64,000 nucleotides of DNA from Pseudoscleropodium purum (Eukaryota > Streptophyta > Bryopsida > Hypnales > Brachytheciaceae). Made by a program: the position numbers and the translations under genes. Shown one piece after another: positions 44,859-53,780 of this stretch. Numbering within the stretch: position 1 is the stretch's first letter; every line of letters begins with the position of its first letter. The stretch lies in assembly GCA_963969395.1 (NCBI GenBank), contig OZ017801.1, positions 14,761,611-14,825,610 on the forward strand, in the 5' to 3' direction. The notes under the pieces were generated by a model. That model saw nothing but the letters and a program-made list of their open reading frames with translations. It was not told where the DNA came from and made no database searches.

Positions 44859-45528
44859 CATATCGACTCGGACCTATCGGCTGCCAGCCGATACAATAGT
44901 TTAGCTCTGGAGTTGTGTCACCATCACATTGCTAGACGGATCCGAGTCCTCGCTGCAAGTGTCGGCTGCCAGCCGATACTAAGGGCTTCGCTGCATGTCG
45001 ATCGCATGGTTCTTGAACAGGATGTTTTCACTTCAGGATGATTACATGCATATCCACAATATTTACTCATTTGTGGATGTGCCTTCATATCTTTTAGGGT
45101 GTGCCTTCATATCTTATAGGTTGTGACTACAAGTCTTATGACTAGTCAGTTTTGACATTTTTAATATGTATCCGTTGGCTGCTGACAAATCACATTTATT
45201 TGAATCTCCTATGGGGACCATGTTACAATTGTTTTATCTTCAGTGCACAGGCGATTTGCTCATATCTCTATCTTTCTTGTTCGTTGTCCTGCTTTTTGGT
45301 TTTGCGCACTTTACTGTGCTGTCTTATCGGCTGCCAGCCTATATGTCAATGGGCACGGGATGGGTGCACGGTCATAGGCACCGGTTCTGCTATTGCATAG
45401 AAACCGGTCCAAAATACAACAATCCACTTTTTTTTTGTACCCTCGGTTCTTCTGAACAAGGTGTGGGTGGGCTGCCGACACTTTTTAATCATTTGAAGCA
45501 TATTCTCTACCTTTTTTAATGTGGCTAT
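44859..45528. other. Right subterminal region of the large element
   Basis: Contains three palindromes (44875, 44960, 45325) and a partial one near 45170, no gene, and a transition to AT-rich DNA before the right terminal repeat. ORFs at 45152-45400 and 45166-45519 are palindrome translations. Confidence 0.6.
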
Positions 45529-45580
45529 GGACTATGAATTTGTCCATAATTTGTGCAATTGTCCATAATTAGTTAAATAT
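45529..45580 (-). repeat. Right terminal inverted repeat, with internal duplication
   Basis: Read inward on the minus strand it begins ATATTTAACTAATTATGGAC and ends ATTCATAGTCC, like the left end, but contains 19 additional bases that repeat the ATTATGGACAA phrase. The outer 22 bases are identical to the left end. Confidence 0.88.
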
Positions 45581-46334
45581 AGGTTACAAGATATTAGCGT
45601 TTGAATCAATGAAAATCCTTTTTTGGGCCTTGCAAAAAACAATGTAGCTACACTTCACAAGGTCATTTTTGTATGAAAAAATGTCCAAAATGGTGGTAAA
45701 TCTTTGGATTCATTCTTCAAGGCAAGTTGGATTAATGCTTGAAAAGTTTTAAATTATTTCGAATTGCACAACATGTAGGAAAAAAATAGAAAGTAGAAAG
45801 AAGTAGAAAATAATTCAAAACACTAAATTGTTAAGAATTTAATTATTCAATTGAAAAAATCCAATCTCAAAATTTTTAATATAATAATAAAAAATCTACA
45901 TCATATAATTTTTTTTCTCAAAAAATATTAAAAATTGAGTTAAATAAAAGACTCCAAAGTTTATTTTAGAGTACAAAATCCATATAGCCTGCCTACAAAA
46001 CTAGAGCACCTCATAATTTTCATTTCATACAGCAAAATGGAACAATTCAAAGCTTTCCATGTATATATAAATTTTAAAAACCAATTTTAAAGTTTTATTT
46101 TAAAAAAAAGATTTTTTAAGAAATTTTTGGATTAGCCACCAAGCATTAAAAAATTTATATTATGCAATAACTTTTTTACCATGTAGTCAAAAGTTATGAA
46201 AATTATTGGGCCTTAAAGCTACTCTTTGGACACATGTTGTGTGAAAATTTCAAAGAAAAAAGAATTCCATTTGTAGTGAGCTGCTTACATTTGCTATGTT
46301 GTCAAAACATATAATTTGGTCCTTTAGGGGTTAA
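45581..46334. mobile_element. R1 element, right half, beyond the 13.3-kb insertion
   Basis: Resumes the R1 sequence interrupted at 32294 (ggttacaagatattagcg, then ccttttttgggccttg and so on) and ends GGTCCTTTAGGGGTTAA. The two halves together match copies 1 and 3 end to end. Confidence 0.82.
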
Positions 46335-48204
46335 AAGTCTATTCTTCTTGTGTCTTGGCTATTGAAATTTGTTCAAAAAGTAGGAGTTACTCTAAAACTA
46401 GTAGACTACATATCTTTGTTAAAAGGGAGACTCTATACTACCTTACAACTAGACTTCAAGAAATTTGTTTTCAATGAATTTAAAAATGGAGAATAAATGC
46501 TGTATACATTCTCTAGTTTTTTCAAGGATTAAATATTAGCAAAAAGGTTAACGTTTTATGATGAATTTGAGGGTTAAGGAGAATTTGTAAACATAGGCAA
46601 AAGTTGGTTATTCTCAATTTTTTTCTTATGAAGGAGTATTAGAGTATGTACACTGAATATTTTATTATGATGTTATGAATGCTATTTAATGTATATAGTT
46701 TGTTGTATTTTGTATAGAATCTTAGTATTTGTGGATTTTTAGGTTAATGAATTTAGAGGAGTATCTATCATTGTAGAATGTAAATTCTACAAATTCTATG
46801 GTATGGTTTTTGGATGGATTATTTGGAGGGGCAATCGTATCATTCGTATGTGGTAGAGTTCATACATATAGTATATCTAAACAAAGATTGTTTATACTTT
46901 TATAGTTGTTCAAGTTAGGGAATTGAGATGGATAAAGCCATAGAAGTACTATGTGTTGTAGGAGTTGGTCTTCAAAGTTTTGATATTCATTAGAATTAAA
47001 CATTTGGAGTTTGCTTGTGAAGTTAATAGATTTTGTATTTCTATCAAGGCTTTATCATGTTTTTGGATAAAAAATAATTTAATGTGTGGTCCAATATATC
47101 ATAGTAGTACATATATCTATTTGGCCAATTTCATTAAAATGGTGGTATTCTATTAATCTGGCACTTTTAGCAATTTAGATCACATAATTTGAACTGTTTT
47201 TTGTATATTAGAATCTATGCTAGATTGCCAATACTAGATTTTTGAAAAGTACAAATCTCCTAGATATCTGAAATCTATACAAATCCCAAATTTTTCAGAT
47301 TGCTCGATTTGATATATATATATTAGCTTCAAATTTCTAAAATCTAAAACTGATCTAGATGTTAGTAATGTATACTTGTCCTAGATGTCAAGGTGTGAAA
47401 ATGGTACATGGAATACTATCATTTTAATGAAATTTGCCATCTATGTATTTGTTTGGTTTAGATTGCAAAAAATACATATGGTGCTTAGATATTTATTAGC
47501 CAATATAAGTATTTTTGTGCCTAATCAGTGTATTAGTTCATATTTGAATTTGAAACTTAGGTGAATGATTTGAGCATTAGATATATTTTTTTGTCCGAGA
47601 ATTTGTTTGAAATTTGTTGTCAATGTTTCTAATTCTAATCTATTTATTTATATTTGAAAATTGAAATGTGAGTATTGTATTTTCTTCATATTCTTTCTTC
47701 AAAAGATACTTTTTGTAGAAATGGGATAGGATCTTTGAACGGTGTGCTTTTTGTTGAGGGCCAATCATCCTATTGTAAAAAATATGGCATTAAATGTAGT
47801 GGTTTGAAGTCATCTTCAAATAGATTGTATTTTTTTTTATTACTAGTCATTATCGACATGTGTTTGCTATTTTAATACCTTGTATATTGATTGTGCTCTA
47901 ACTTTTTATATAGTTAGAACACTTGTGCAATGTTTTAACATTTGTAATTTTGTATGATTGGTATTAGTATATTTTTATTGTAGTGATTAATTTACTTAAT
48001 TTATGACCTAGATTTTTGTGTGATTGATTATAAATTAGATGGAATTAGGATTGTCTTGTAGAGATTTGTAAACTTTGGTTTCTCTAAGTATCCTTATTAG
48101 AGTTTTTGTAGAAGAGTGTAGATGGTTGTAATTTTTATTCCAAATAGATTTTGAAGGCCTCGTAGTCTTGCCAATGGGTGTTTATAAGAAACATCAATCC
48201 TTAA
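46335..48204. other. AT-rich gene-free stretch containing an H3 MITE copy
   Basis: No gene is supported. 47113-47449 is the reverse complement of the H3 element at 30521-30835 (ttcattaaaatggtggtatt at its left, aatactatcattttaatg at its right), flanked by worn TATCTATT/TATGTATT. The remainder shows nothing I recognise. Confidence 0.5.
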
Positions 48205-48990
48205 TTATATCACATGTAGTGTAATCTGCTATAACTTTTGAAGCATAAACCCAATGAACTTGAATTTTTTTATTGGAGATGGGTCTTTTTGTTTTAATTA
48301 TATTCCATATTCTAATTCTTTTTTAAAAAAATTTAAAATTCTTTTTACATATAGAAATCAATTTTGCTAATTTTTCATACTTCTAGTTTAGGGATTTTGA
48401 ATAATATAGAGTATCCAAAATTAGTGATTTAGAGTTGAAATTTTTGTGGCCTATTTCCATAGTAGGGAGACATATTTTTTATTTGGAGCATCTAAAAATA
48501 TATTATTTCATATCCTCCATATTCTTGCAAATAGGGCTCTATGGAGTATGGAGTGTGCACATTTAGGCATTGAAGATGGTTTCAAGCTCATTTTTTTGGG
48601 TGAAATCTCATCACCATCCAGGGTTGACGAATCTCAACGTCCGCCCCAAAATAGCGTCCGTTTTCCGGACGTCCGGATGCTAGCGGACGCAGCGTCCCGA
48701 CCGCCGTCGGAAAGCGGACGGGCAGGGTGGGGCGGACGGATGGGGCGGACGGCCCGAGGCAAACGCCCAGATCGTGCGGACCAGATCAGTCCGCGCGTCA
48801 ATCGGACGGCCATAATCGGGCGAACGGGGCGGACGGGCGGACGCGAATGTCAGCGGACACTGCAGACACAGCGTCCGCGTCCGGACGTCCTGTCAACTTT
48901 GTCACCATCAAGTCCTCAAAAATCAACAATTTTTAGTTTTCTTTTTAGTAGATTTATTATGAACTAAAATTTGAAGTCCATAACATATCC
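48205..48990. repeat. Family R3 copy, interrupted by an H2 MITE
   Basis: Left part to 48610 parallels the left arm of the 23.4-kb R3 element (ctataacttttgaa, ctaaaaatatattatttcat, caaatagggct, gaaatctcatcacc). The right part after the MITE shares aagtcct and tttttagttt. A complete right arm is not clear, so the copy may be truncated. Confidence 0.6.
48619..48901 (-). mobile_element. hAT-like MITE family H2, copy d (inverted)
   Basis: 283 bp, CAGGGTTGACGAATCTC to CCTGTCAACTTTG, exact 8-bp duplication TCACCATC at 48611-48618 and 48902-48909. Orientation is opposite to copies a-c: CGTCCGCCCCAAAATAGCG lies at its left end. The last five bases are mutated from the family consensus. Confidence 0.92.
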
Positions 48991-49670
48991 TAAGTTTTCT
49001 AGGAAAAAGGCTTCAAAGCCATAATATTAGTTAATAGTTCTCATATTTCCTCTAAGTTATGAAGTTTTCAAATTTATTGCTGATGATTTGATATTATTGG
49101 AATTTTTTGGAAAATAAGTGAAAAATTCACATCTATTACAAAATTAGCTAAAAAATTTGAAAATTTCATTGTAAATATTTATAAAAATAATAATATTGTA
49201 ATCTTATTCAATTTTTTGTGGCATTCTACAAGTAGAATTTTAATAGACCATGGTGATAGGCCCAATTCCAAAATTGTAATAAAATATTTGTGTTTTGAAA
49301 TTTTTGGAATTTTCAAATTGGATTAGAAATTAGAATTGATTATCTTCATTTCATTAACTGAAATCAAATTCAAAAAGGTTTATTTTCATAGGTGAAATTG
49401 AGATCTTGCATACGGAGTTAGAAGTTGTCAAATATACTACATTCAAGGTCATCCATGGCACATATTGCATCCAAATTCATACAAAAATATGCAATACACA
49501 AATGGTAATATTTTTCAGCACATGACAAGTAGAATAAACAAGTGGACCACTCAAAAGAAAATTGGATGAAATAAGTTGATTTAATTCCTCTAAAATAAGC
49601 TTCCATTATCATCCAAAAGCCAATAGTTGGCTCATTAGGCATTCCATGGTCAATGTTGAAAGGATGAGAC
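48991..49670. other. AT-rich gene-free stretch
   Basis: Nothing beyond featureless AT-rich sequence; the minus-strand ORF at 49418-49825 runs into the neighbouring MITE and is not a gene. Confidence 0.45.
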
Positions 49671-49678
49671 CTATCATC

Positions 49679-49964
49679 CATGGTTGTTATAGTGGACGGA
49701 CGTCCGGTTCGCCCGTCTGTTAGAGGTCCCGCCCGTCCGATATAGTCAACGCATAGTTGATTTTCTGATAACGGAAAAATAGACCACGTGGATGCCATGT
49801 GGATTAAGGAACATATTGGGCGCAAACGAGATCGTCAGGGCGTGGACGAGGTGACGTGTCATTCCGCAAAATTGCACAAGTTACAAAATTAAAGCCGTCC
49901 GAATCGTCCGTCCGTCCCGTCCGATGACCCTAACTCACCCGTTATGACAACCAAGTCAACCATG
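49679..49964 (-). mobile_element. hAT-like MITE family H1, copy c (inverted)
   Basis: 286 bp, from CATGGTTGTTATAGTGGACG to GTTATGACAACC followed by AAGTCAACCATG, with exact 8-bp duplication CTATCATC at 49671-49678 and 49965-49972. Relative to copies a and b it is reversed. Its right terminus contains an extra 9 bases that repeat part of the end. Confidence 0.92.
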
Positions 49965-49972
49965 CTATCATC

Positions 49973-50740
49973 AAGGTACTTCACCAAAAATGATTTGATT
50001 TATGAATCAATACATGCATTCTTCATTTCTACAATAATTTTGAAAATCATCCATTGATCACTTTTTGGCATGTGCTGCTTTTGAGGGTTAAGGTATGTGC
50101 ACTCGTAATCATGACTACTCAAAATGCAGCACCTACATTTGGACCAAAAAAATTGAAAAATGACACTAGAACTTCAATATTGATGAGACAAGGTGTGCAC
50201 AATCAAAACATGAGTCAAGGGAGAGCCTATTATTTCTTTTCAGTACAATACATTTTGAAATTTCAGAATGTATTCATACGGTGTCCAAATAATGCATGCT
50301 AAAGTGTGTGGAAATCCTCTCTCACTTGTCAACTTGCCAACAAGATCCAATAAAAATAATTTATGATTCAGAGTAGGTAAATATACTCAGTTACAGTTAG
50401 CTATACTTCAGATCGGATCCGCCTGTCTGCAGTTTTTTAATATATGTATCACTCAAGTATGTGGAGAGGGGGTCCGGAAACTTTGAAGTAAAGTTGCAAT
50501 CAACTGATACGATCGGAAAGCGGCTCTCGGAAAGTGGTAGTGAAATGAGGCACAAATATCATTTCTCATGTGCAAGACTTTAGAGACAAAATGTTTGTTC
50601 CAGTCGAGACTGAGTTGCTTTCAGCTAGGTTCGTCCCTCTCCTAGTTGTTGTATTATTATTAATTTCTTCGGAAGATCGAAGCTGTGAAATGTTTTAATT
50701 ACCGTAGTCCCATTTCTTTAACCCTGAAATGACGGACTGT
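49973..50740. other. Transition from AT-rich to balanced DNA
   Basis: No gene is supported. Composition becomes more balanced from about 50.35 kb. Confidence 0.4.
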
Positions 50741-50748
50741 GGACAGTA

Positions 50749-50897
50749 GATGACAAAGAATCCTTGTATGTAAGACAGAAGTACACATCATGTTCATTCT
50801 TGGAATTTTGTGAGGAAATCGGAGACCCTTTTCCACACAAAATTCCAAAGATGAACATCTGCACTTCTGTCTTACATAGAAAGGATTCTCTGTCATC
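50749..50897. ncRNA. Long near-perfect hairpin, MIR-precursor-like or foldback element
   Basis: Arms 50749-50820 and about 50831-50897 pair over some 65-70 bp with only a few mismatches and small bulges; both read GATGACA.AGAATCCTT from the outside and share ATGTAAGACAGAAGT and TTGGAATTTTGTG. The loop is about 10 bases. No terminal motif or flanking duplication was found, so this may be a young MIRNA-like locus rather than a MITE. Expression cannot be judged. Confidence 0.4.
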
Positions 50898-51248
50898 CAT
50901 CGGATCGACACTTAGTTTGCGCAGCGACGAAAGGAATAATCATGTGTACACAATGTTTGCATAAAAGATGACAACCACATGGCCCAGCGACGACTACATG
51001 CAATGAGCGGCAGAACGTAGACCCAATGTGATCGATGCGGAAGTGGGAAGAGGGTTGGGGACTCCGTCATAGTTTGAACACTATTCATCCTCAATAACTA
51101 GTGCGATACTAGTATAAAATTGAATCATGATGACTGTATGGAAGCTCTAACAGTCCTTCCTTCGACAACCAATTCTTTAATGGCCGGCAAGAGCCCAGTT
51201 TTCGTTCAGCACGGATTCTCACTGAAGAATTGATTACCTAATTACAGT

Positions 51249-51746
51249 ATGCTCTTGCGACTTGTCTCCAGCATCCAAGGAGTAATTCGCGTTCGGTGCA
51301 GTTCTATTTGCTATAAAAATATACCCTCAAGCAAGCCCAATACGAATTATCAATTCATTGATGCACATGCAAATCTGTACCTGTGTCAGGTCGTGTGCGA
51401 GGTGGGTCGCAACTTGAAGGATGGGAAATATAAGTGGGGGGAGAGAAATTTTATCGTATCTGCAGATCTGCTCCAAGCCAGGCCAAAATGCTTACCAAAG
51501 GTTGTCATCCACGGCGACAGGAGAAAGGTAATGATAAGGCATGGAAGTCTAGCTCTTTCCTCAAATGTGGTGAGCAGGATTAAATTATTCAGTGCAGGAA
51601 CTACCGAATGCAATTTCTGTGTCACCAATGGGAAGTACTGTATAATTATTGATCAAGTTGCTGATAGATACCCCTCAGAATGGGACAAATTTGTGGACCA
51701 AATCAGTCCTCTTACTTACAGTATTCCATACATGTTGTCAAAGTAG
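51249..51746 (+). CDS. Orphan ORF, unknown function
   Basis: 165 codons from ATG to TAG in the balanced island at 50.3-53.7 kb, with more even codon composition than the AT-rich ORFs around it. I recognise no domain. The N-terminus MLLRLVSSIQGVIRVRC is mildly hydrophobic but not a clear signal peptide. Cysteines CNFC at about residues 121-124 are isolated. It may be one exon of a decayed gene or an uncharacterised small gene. The next protein-like stretch (52038-52283) follows after an acceptor-like ATTACGTGCAG, but no donor links them cleanly. Confidence 0.3.
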   Translation: MLLRLVSSIQGVIRVRCSSICYKNIPSSKPNTNYQFIDAHANLYLCQVVCEVGRNLKDGKYKWGERNFIVSADLLQARPKCLPKVVIHGDRRKVMIRHGSLALSSNVVSRIKLFSAGTTECNFCVTNGKYCIIIDQVADRYPSEWDKFVDQISPLTYSIPYMLSK

Positions 51747-52037
51747 GTTGTATACAATCTAAACATAATTCATCACCATTGCTTCAGGACACAAGCCGTG
51801 GGAAGCTCGAATATTTTATCATTTGTGAACTGCTTCAGAACGGAGGCATCAAATGAGAGCTCCCAACAACTGATCGCACCTAAATATTAATGGTACTGAG
51901 GCGTTTAAACTCTTTCAATATTAACATTAATTCAAACTGTTTGTTATTGGGGCAGGAGGTCCTGCAGCCTACTCTCCAGTGACCGTTCAATTCTAATGTC
52001 GATGACTAATACGTTTGATTACGTGCAGTGGCAACCA

Positions 52038-52283
52038 TGAGCGTGACTATCCAATTGCAAGGTCTCCATGAGTCAGGAACGTGTAATATTGTCACTGCAA
52101 TCACCTTTCACATGCCTGACAAAATCAATGACCATCTGTGGTGAAGAATTTTCCGAAAGACCGAGAGGCTCTCATCGGGTCTCGATCATGTGTTTTTTGG
52201 CACTTCTGATGGAGTCCCACGGGGACCGTCTTCCATTAACATATATTTATTCTCTGAGCAGAATAGGCAATATTCTTCACTGA
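52038..52283 (+). pseudogene. Short protein-like stretch with one stop
   Basis: From ATG at 52038 the frame reads MSVTIQLQGLHESGTCNIV and on to a TGA, after which HVFFGTSDGVPRGPSS and NIYLFSEQNRQY continue in the same frame. A single stop in otherwise plausible sequence suggests a decayed exon. Family not recognised. The ORF at 52068-52283 lies in a different frame and is less protein-like. Confidence 0.22.
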
Positions 52284-52299
52284 TTCTGGTGATATAAAA

Positions 52300-53780
52300 A
52301 TTTCGCCTTGTGTGAATTACAGTTCTCACAATATATATGAGCAATCAAATTGATCATATTAGAGTACGGAATCTTGGTTCTTACTGCTGCATATCATGAG
52401 CTTGCCTTGCAAGCTTTATATGGTATCCAACTCGTATCAGTCAGACAGTCACATGCAGATGGGTGATGTGAGTTAAGGTTATGCCTCAAAGTGAATTCTG
52501 TGTTGTGCATGAACGTCTGAACGAAGAGGAGAAACTTCAGAATTCCATAACTAAAATCATGTAAAAGTCGATTGATCGATTAATCAACCTGATCAATCAA
52601 TCGTCAGGTATGCAGCTAGCTAGTTGGTACAACTTCGAATTCTGCTCAACAACTCCCGACCGAAAATAGAGTACAGCTGATTATAAGTACAGCTGTCTCG
52701 TCGGCCGGGTACCATCTCCAGTATCACCTTTTACATGATCGATTCCGGAGGATTTGGTGTCTTCTTTTGTCAGCACTGATGCATGTAGTTAACTAAAACC
52801 TCAGGGAAAGAAAACTGAAATAAAAATTGAATCAAAATTTGAACTTTCAATGGTCGGAGTAAAAACTCAAAGAGGACACTGATTCAGAAGTACACGCACT
52901 CAAACCACTTTAGTCTTACCATCTGAGGTTCCTTCTCTTGAACTAAGACATAGATCGAATGTCTGACAAGTGTTCAGTATGGCAGGATATTCTAGGACGT
53001 CATTTAAAGGTCACAATGAAGACTGAGATTTGAAAGTAACTAAGTGGTTTTATTATATAAAACCCAAAGAATTGATGCAAGTTTTGGATTCCCAACTGTC
53101 TTATTTGCTAAGTCGAAACAACATGTAGGGAAATCAGTACGTCGAGTTCATAGTCTAAGAGATATCATAACCACTGAGTAACTTACTCTAAGAAATTTGA
53201 ACAAAATCCGAATGTTGCAAGACAGGAACCATGACAACCATGGAGTCGGGGTACCTACAGGGTCAATCTAGTTGGGGCAACTACAGTAAGTATTCCATAA
53301 CCAGACAGTGGCTGAATTTCAGACGTAAGCTTGACTCTCCGATCCTCCAAAGGAGATCAAGATTGTCAAATCTTAGAGTCTTAGAGATCTACATTAAAGC
53401 TCGATCTGTCAAAGAGTGTGATTGAGGAGGATGGGATTATGACTCTCCACCACTCCCTTTTTCCAAATGCTTAGCTTGCATTTGCTCCCTTCGACATTGA
53501 AAATTGACCAAGAGAGGGGAAATTAATATGTGAATATGACATTGAAAGATCCGCACAACCACCTGCTGACTGATCGATCGATGCCAGTGACAGCTTCACC
53601 ATCACCAGGGATCGAGGGGGTTCCGACGTGTGTTGCGGGGTTTGCAATCAAGGTCATATGATCCTGTCATCCTGTCAGTTATCTCTTTGTCCTTAAGCAG
53701 TCAGCATCTAGCTGGACATTAGGTAGTTGATCTCTTTTCAAGTTATGTAAATATTCTCATTCGTGTTGGAGAAAACCGCC
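52300..53780. other. Balanced-composition DNA without a recognised gene
   Basis: Short palindromes such as tcgattgatcgattaatcaa near 52568 occur, but no gene, element end or RNA is supported. The ORF at 53231-53425 shows no features. Confidence 0.35.

Larger units (their letters stand above)
32335..45343. repeat. Dispersed array of about 27 copies of palindrome TATCGGCTGSCAGCCGATA
   Basis: The motif has 9-bp perfect arms and a single C or G centre. Start positions of full-length copies (0-5 mismatches): 32335, 32525, 32718, 32894, 33652, 34008, 34972, 35354, 35995, 37418, 38010, 38966, 39115, 39207, 39264, 39346, 39731, 40497, 40562, 40627, 41044, 41398, 42683, 42771, 44875, 44960, 45325. 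Copies at 33652, 38966, 39264, 42683 and 44875 are perfect. Extra half-sites cluster at 39430-39545. They lie in introns, intergenic DNA and, at 35354, 41044 and 41398, in frame inside coding sequence. None was seen outside the element. Density peaks between the two divergent genes, which suits a binding site for an element-encoded protein. Confidence 0.92.
32295..45580. mobile_element. 13.3-kb TIR element with divergent transposase-like and ParB/methylase/HAD-like genes
   Basis: The ends are inverted repeats beginning ATATTTAACTAATTATGGAC. The element lies exactly between the two halves of an R1 repeat, which defines its borders independently. It is clearly richer in GC than the DNA on either side. 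It carries a plus-strand gene (40706-44858), a minus-strand gene (38750 to about 34030) with a possible continuation to 32927, and about 27 copies of one 19-bp palindrome. Direct flanks agagtacaaaact and aggttacaagata hint at a worn target duplication of 8-13 bp, not resolved. Both genes contain stops, so this copy is probably not autonomous now. I do not recognise the element as a named family; DUF7869-type or KDZ-type transposons are the closest guesses. Confidence 0.85.

Noticed and set aside
32335..45343. The repeated palindrome as a CRISPR array
   Set aside because: Spacing is irregular (46 bp to over 2 kb), copies interrupt genes and introns, and the host is a eukaryote.
32295..45580. 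The large element as an LTR retrotransposon or Helitron
   Set aside because: The ends are inverted, not direct, repeats; no reverse transcriptase, integrase of retroviral type or Rep/helicase motif was seen.
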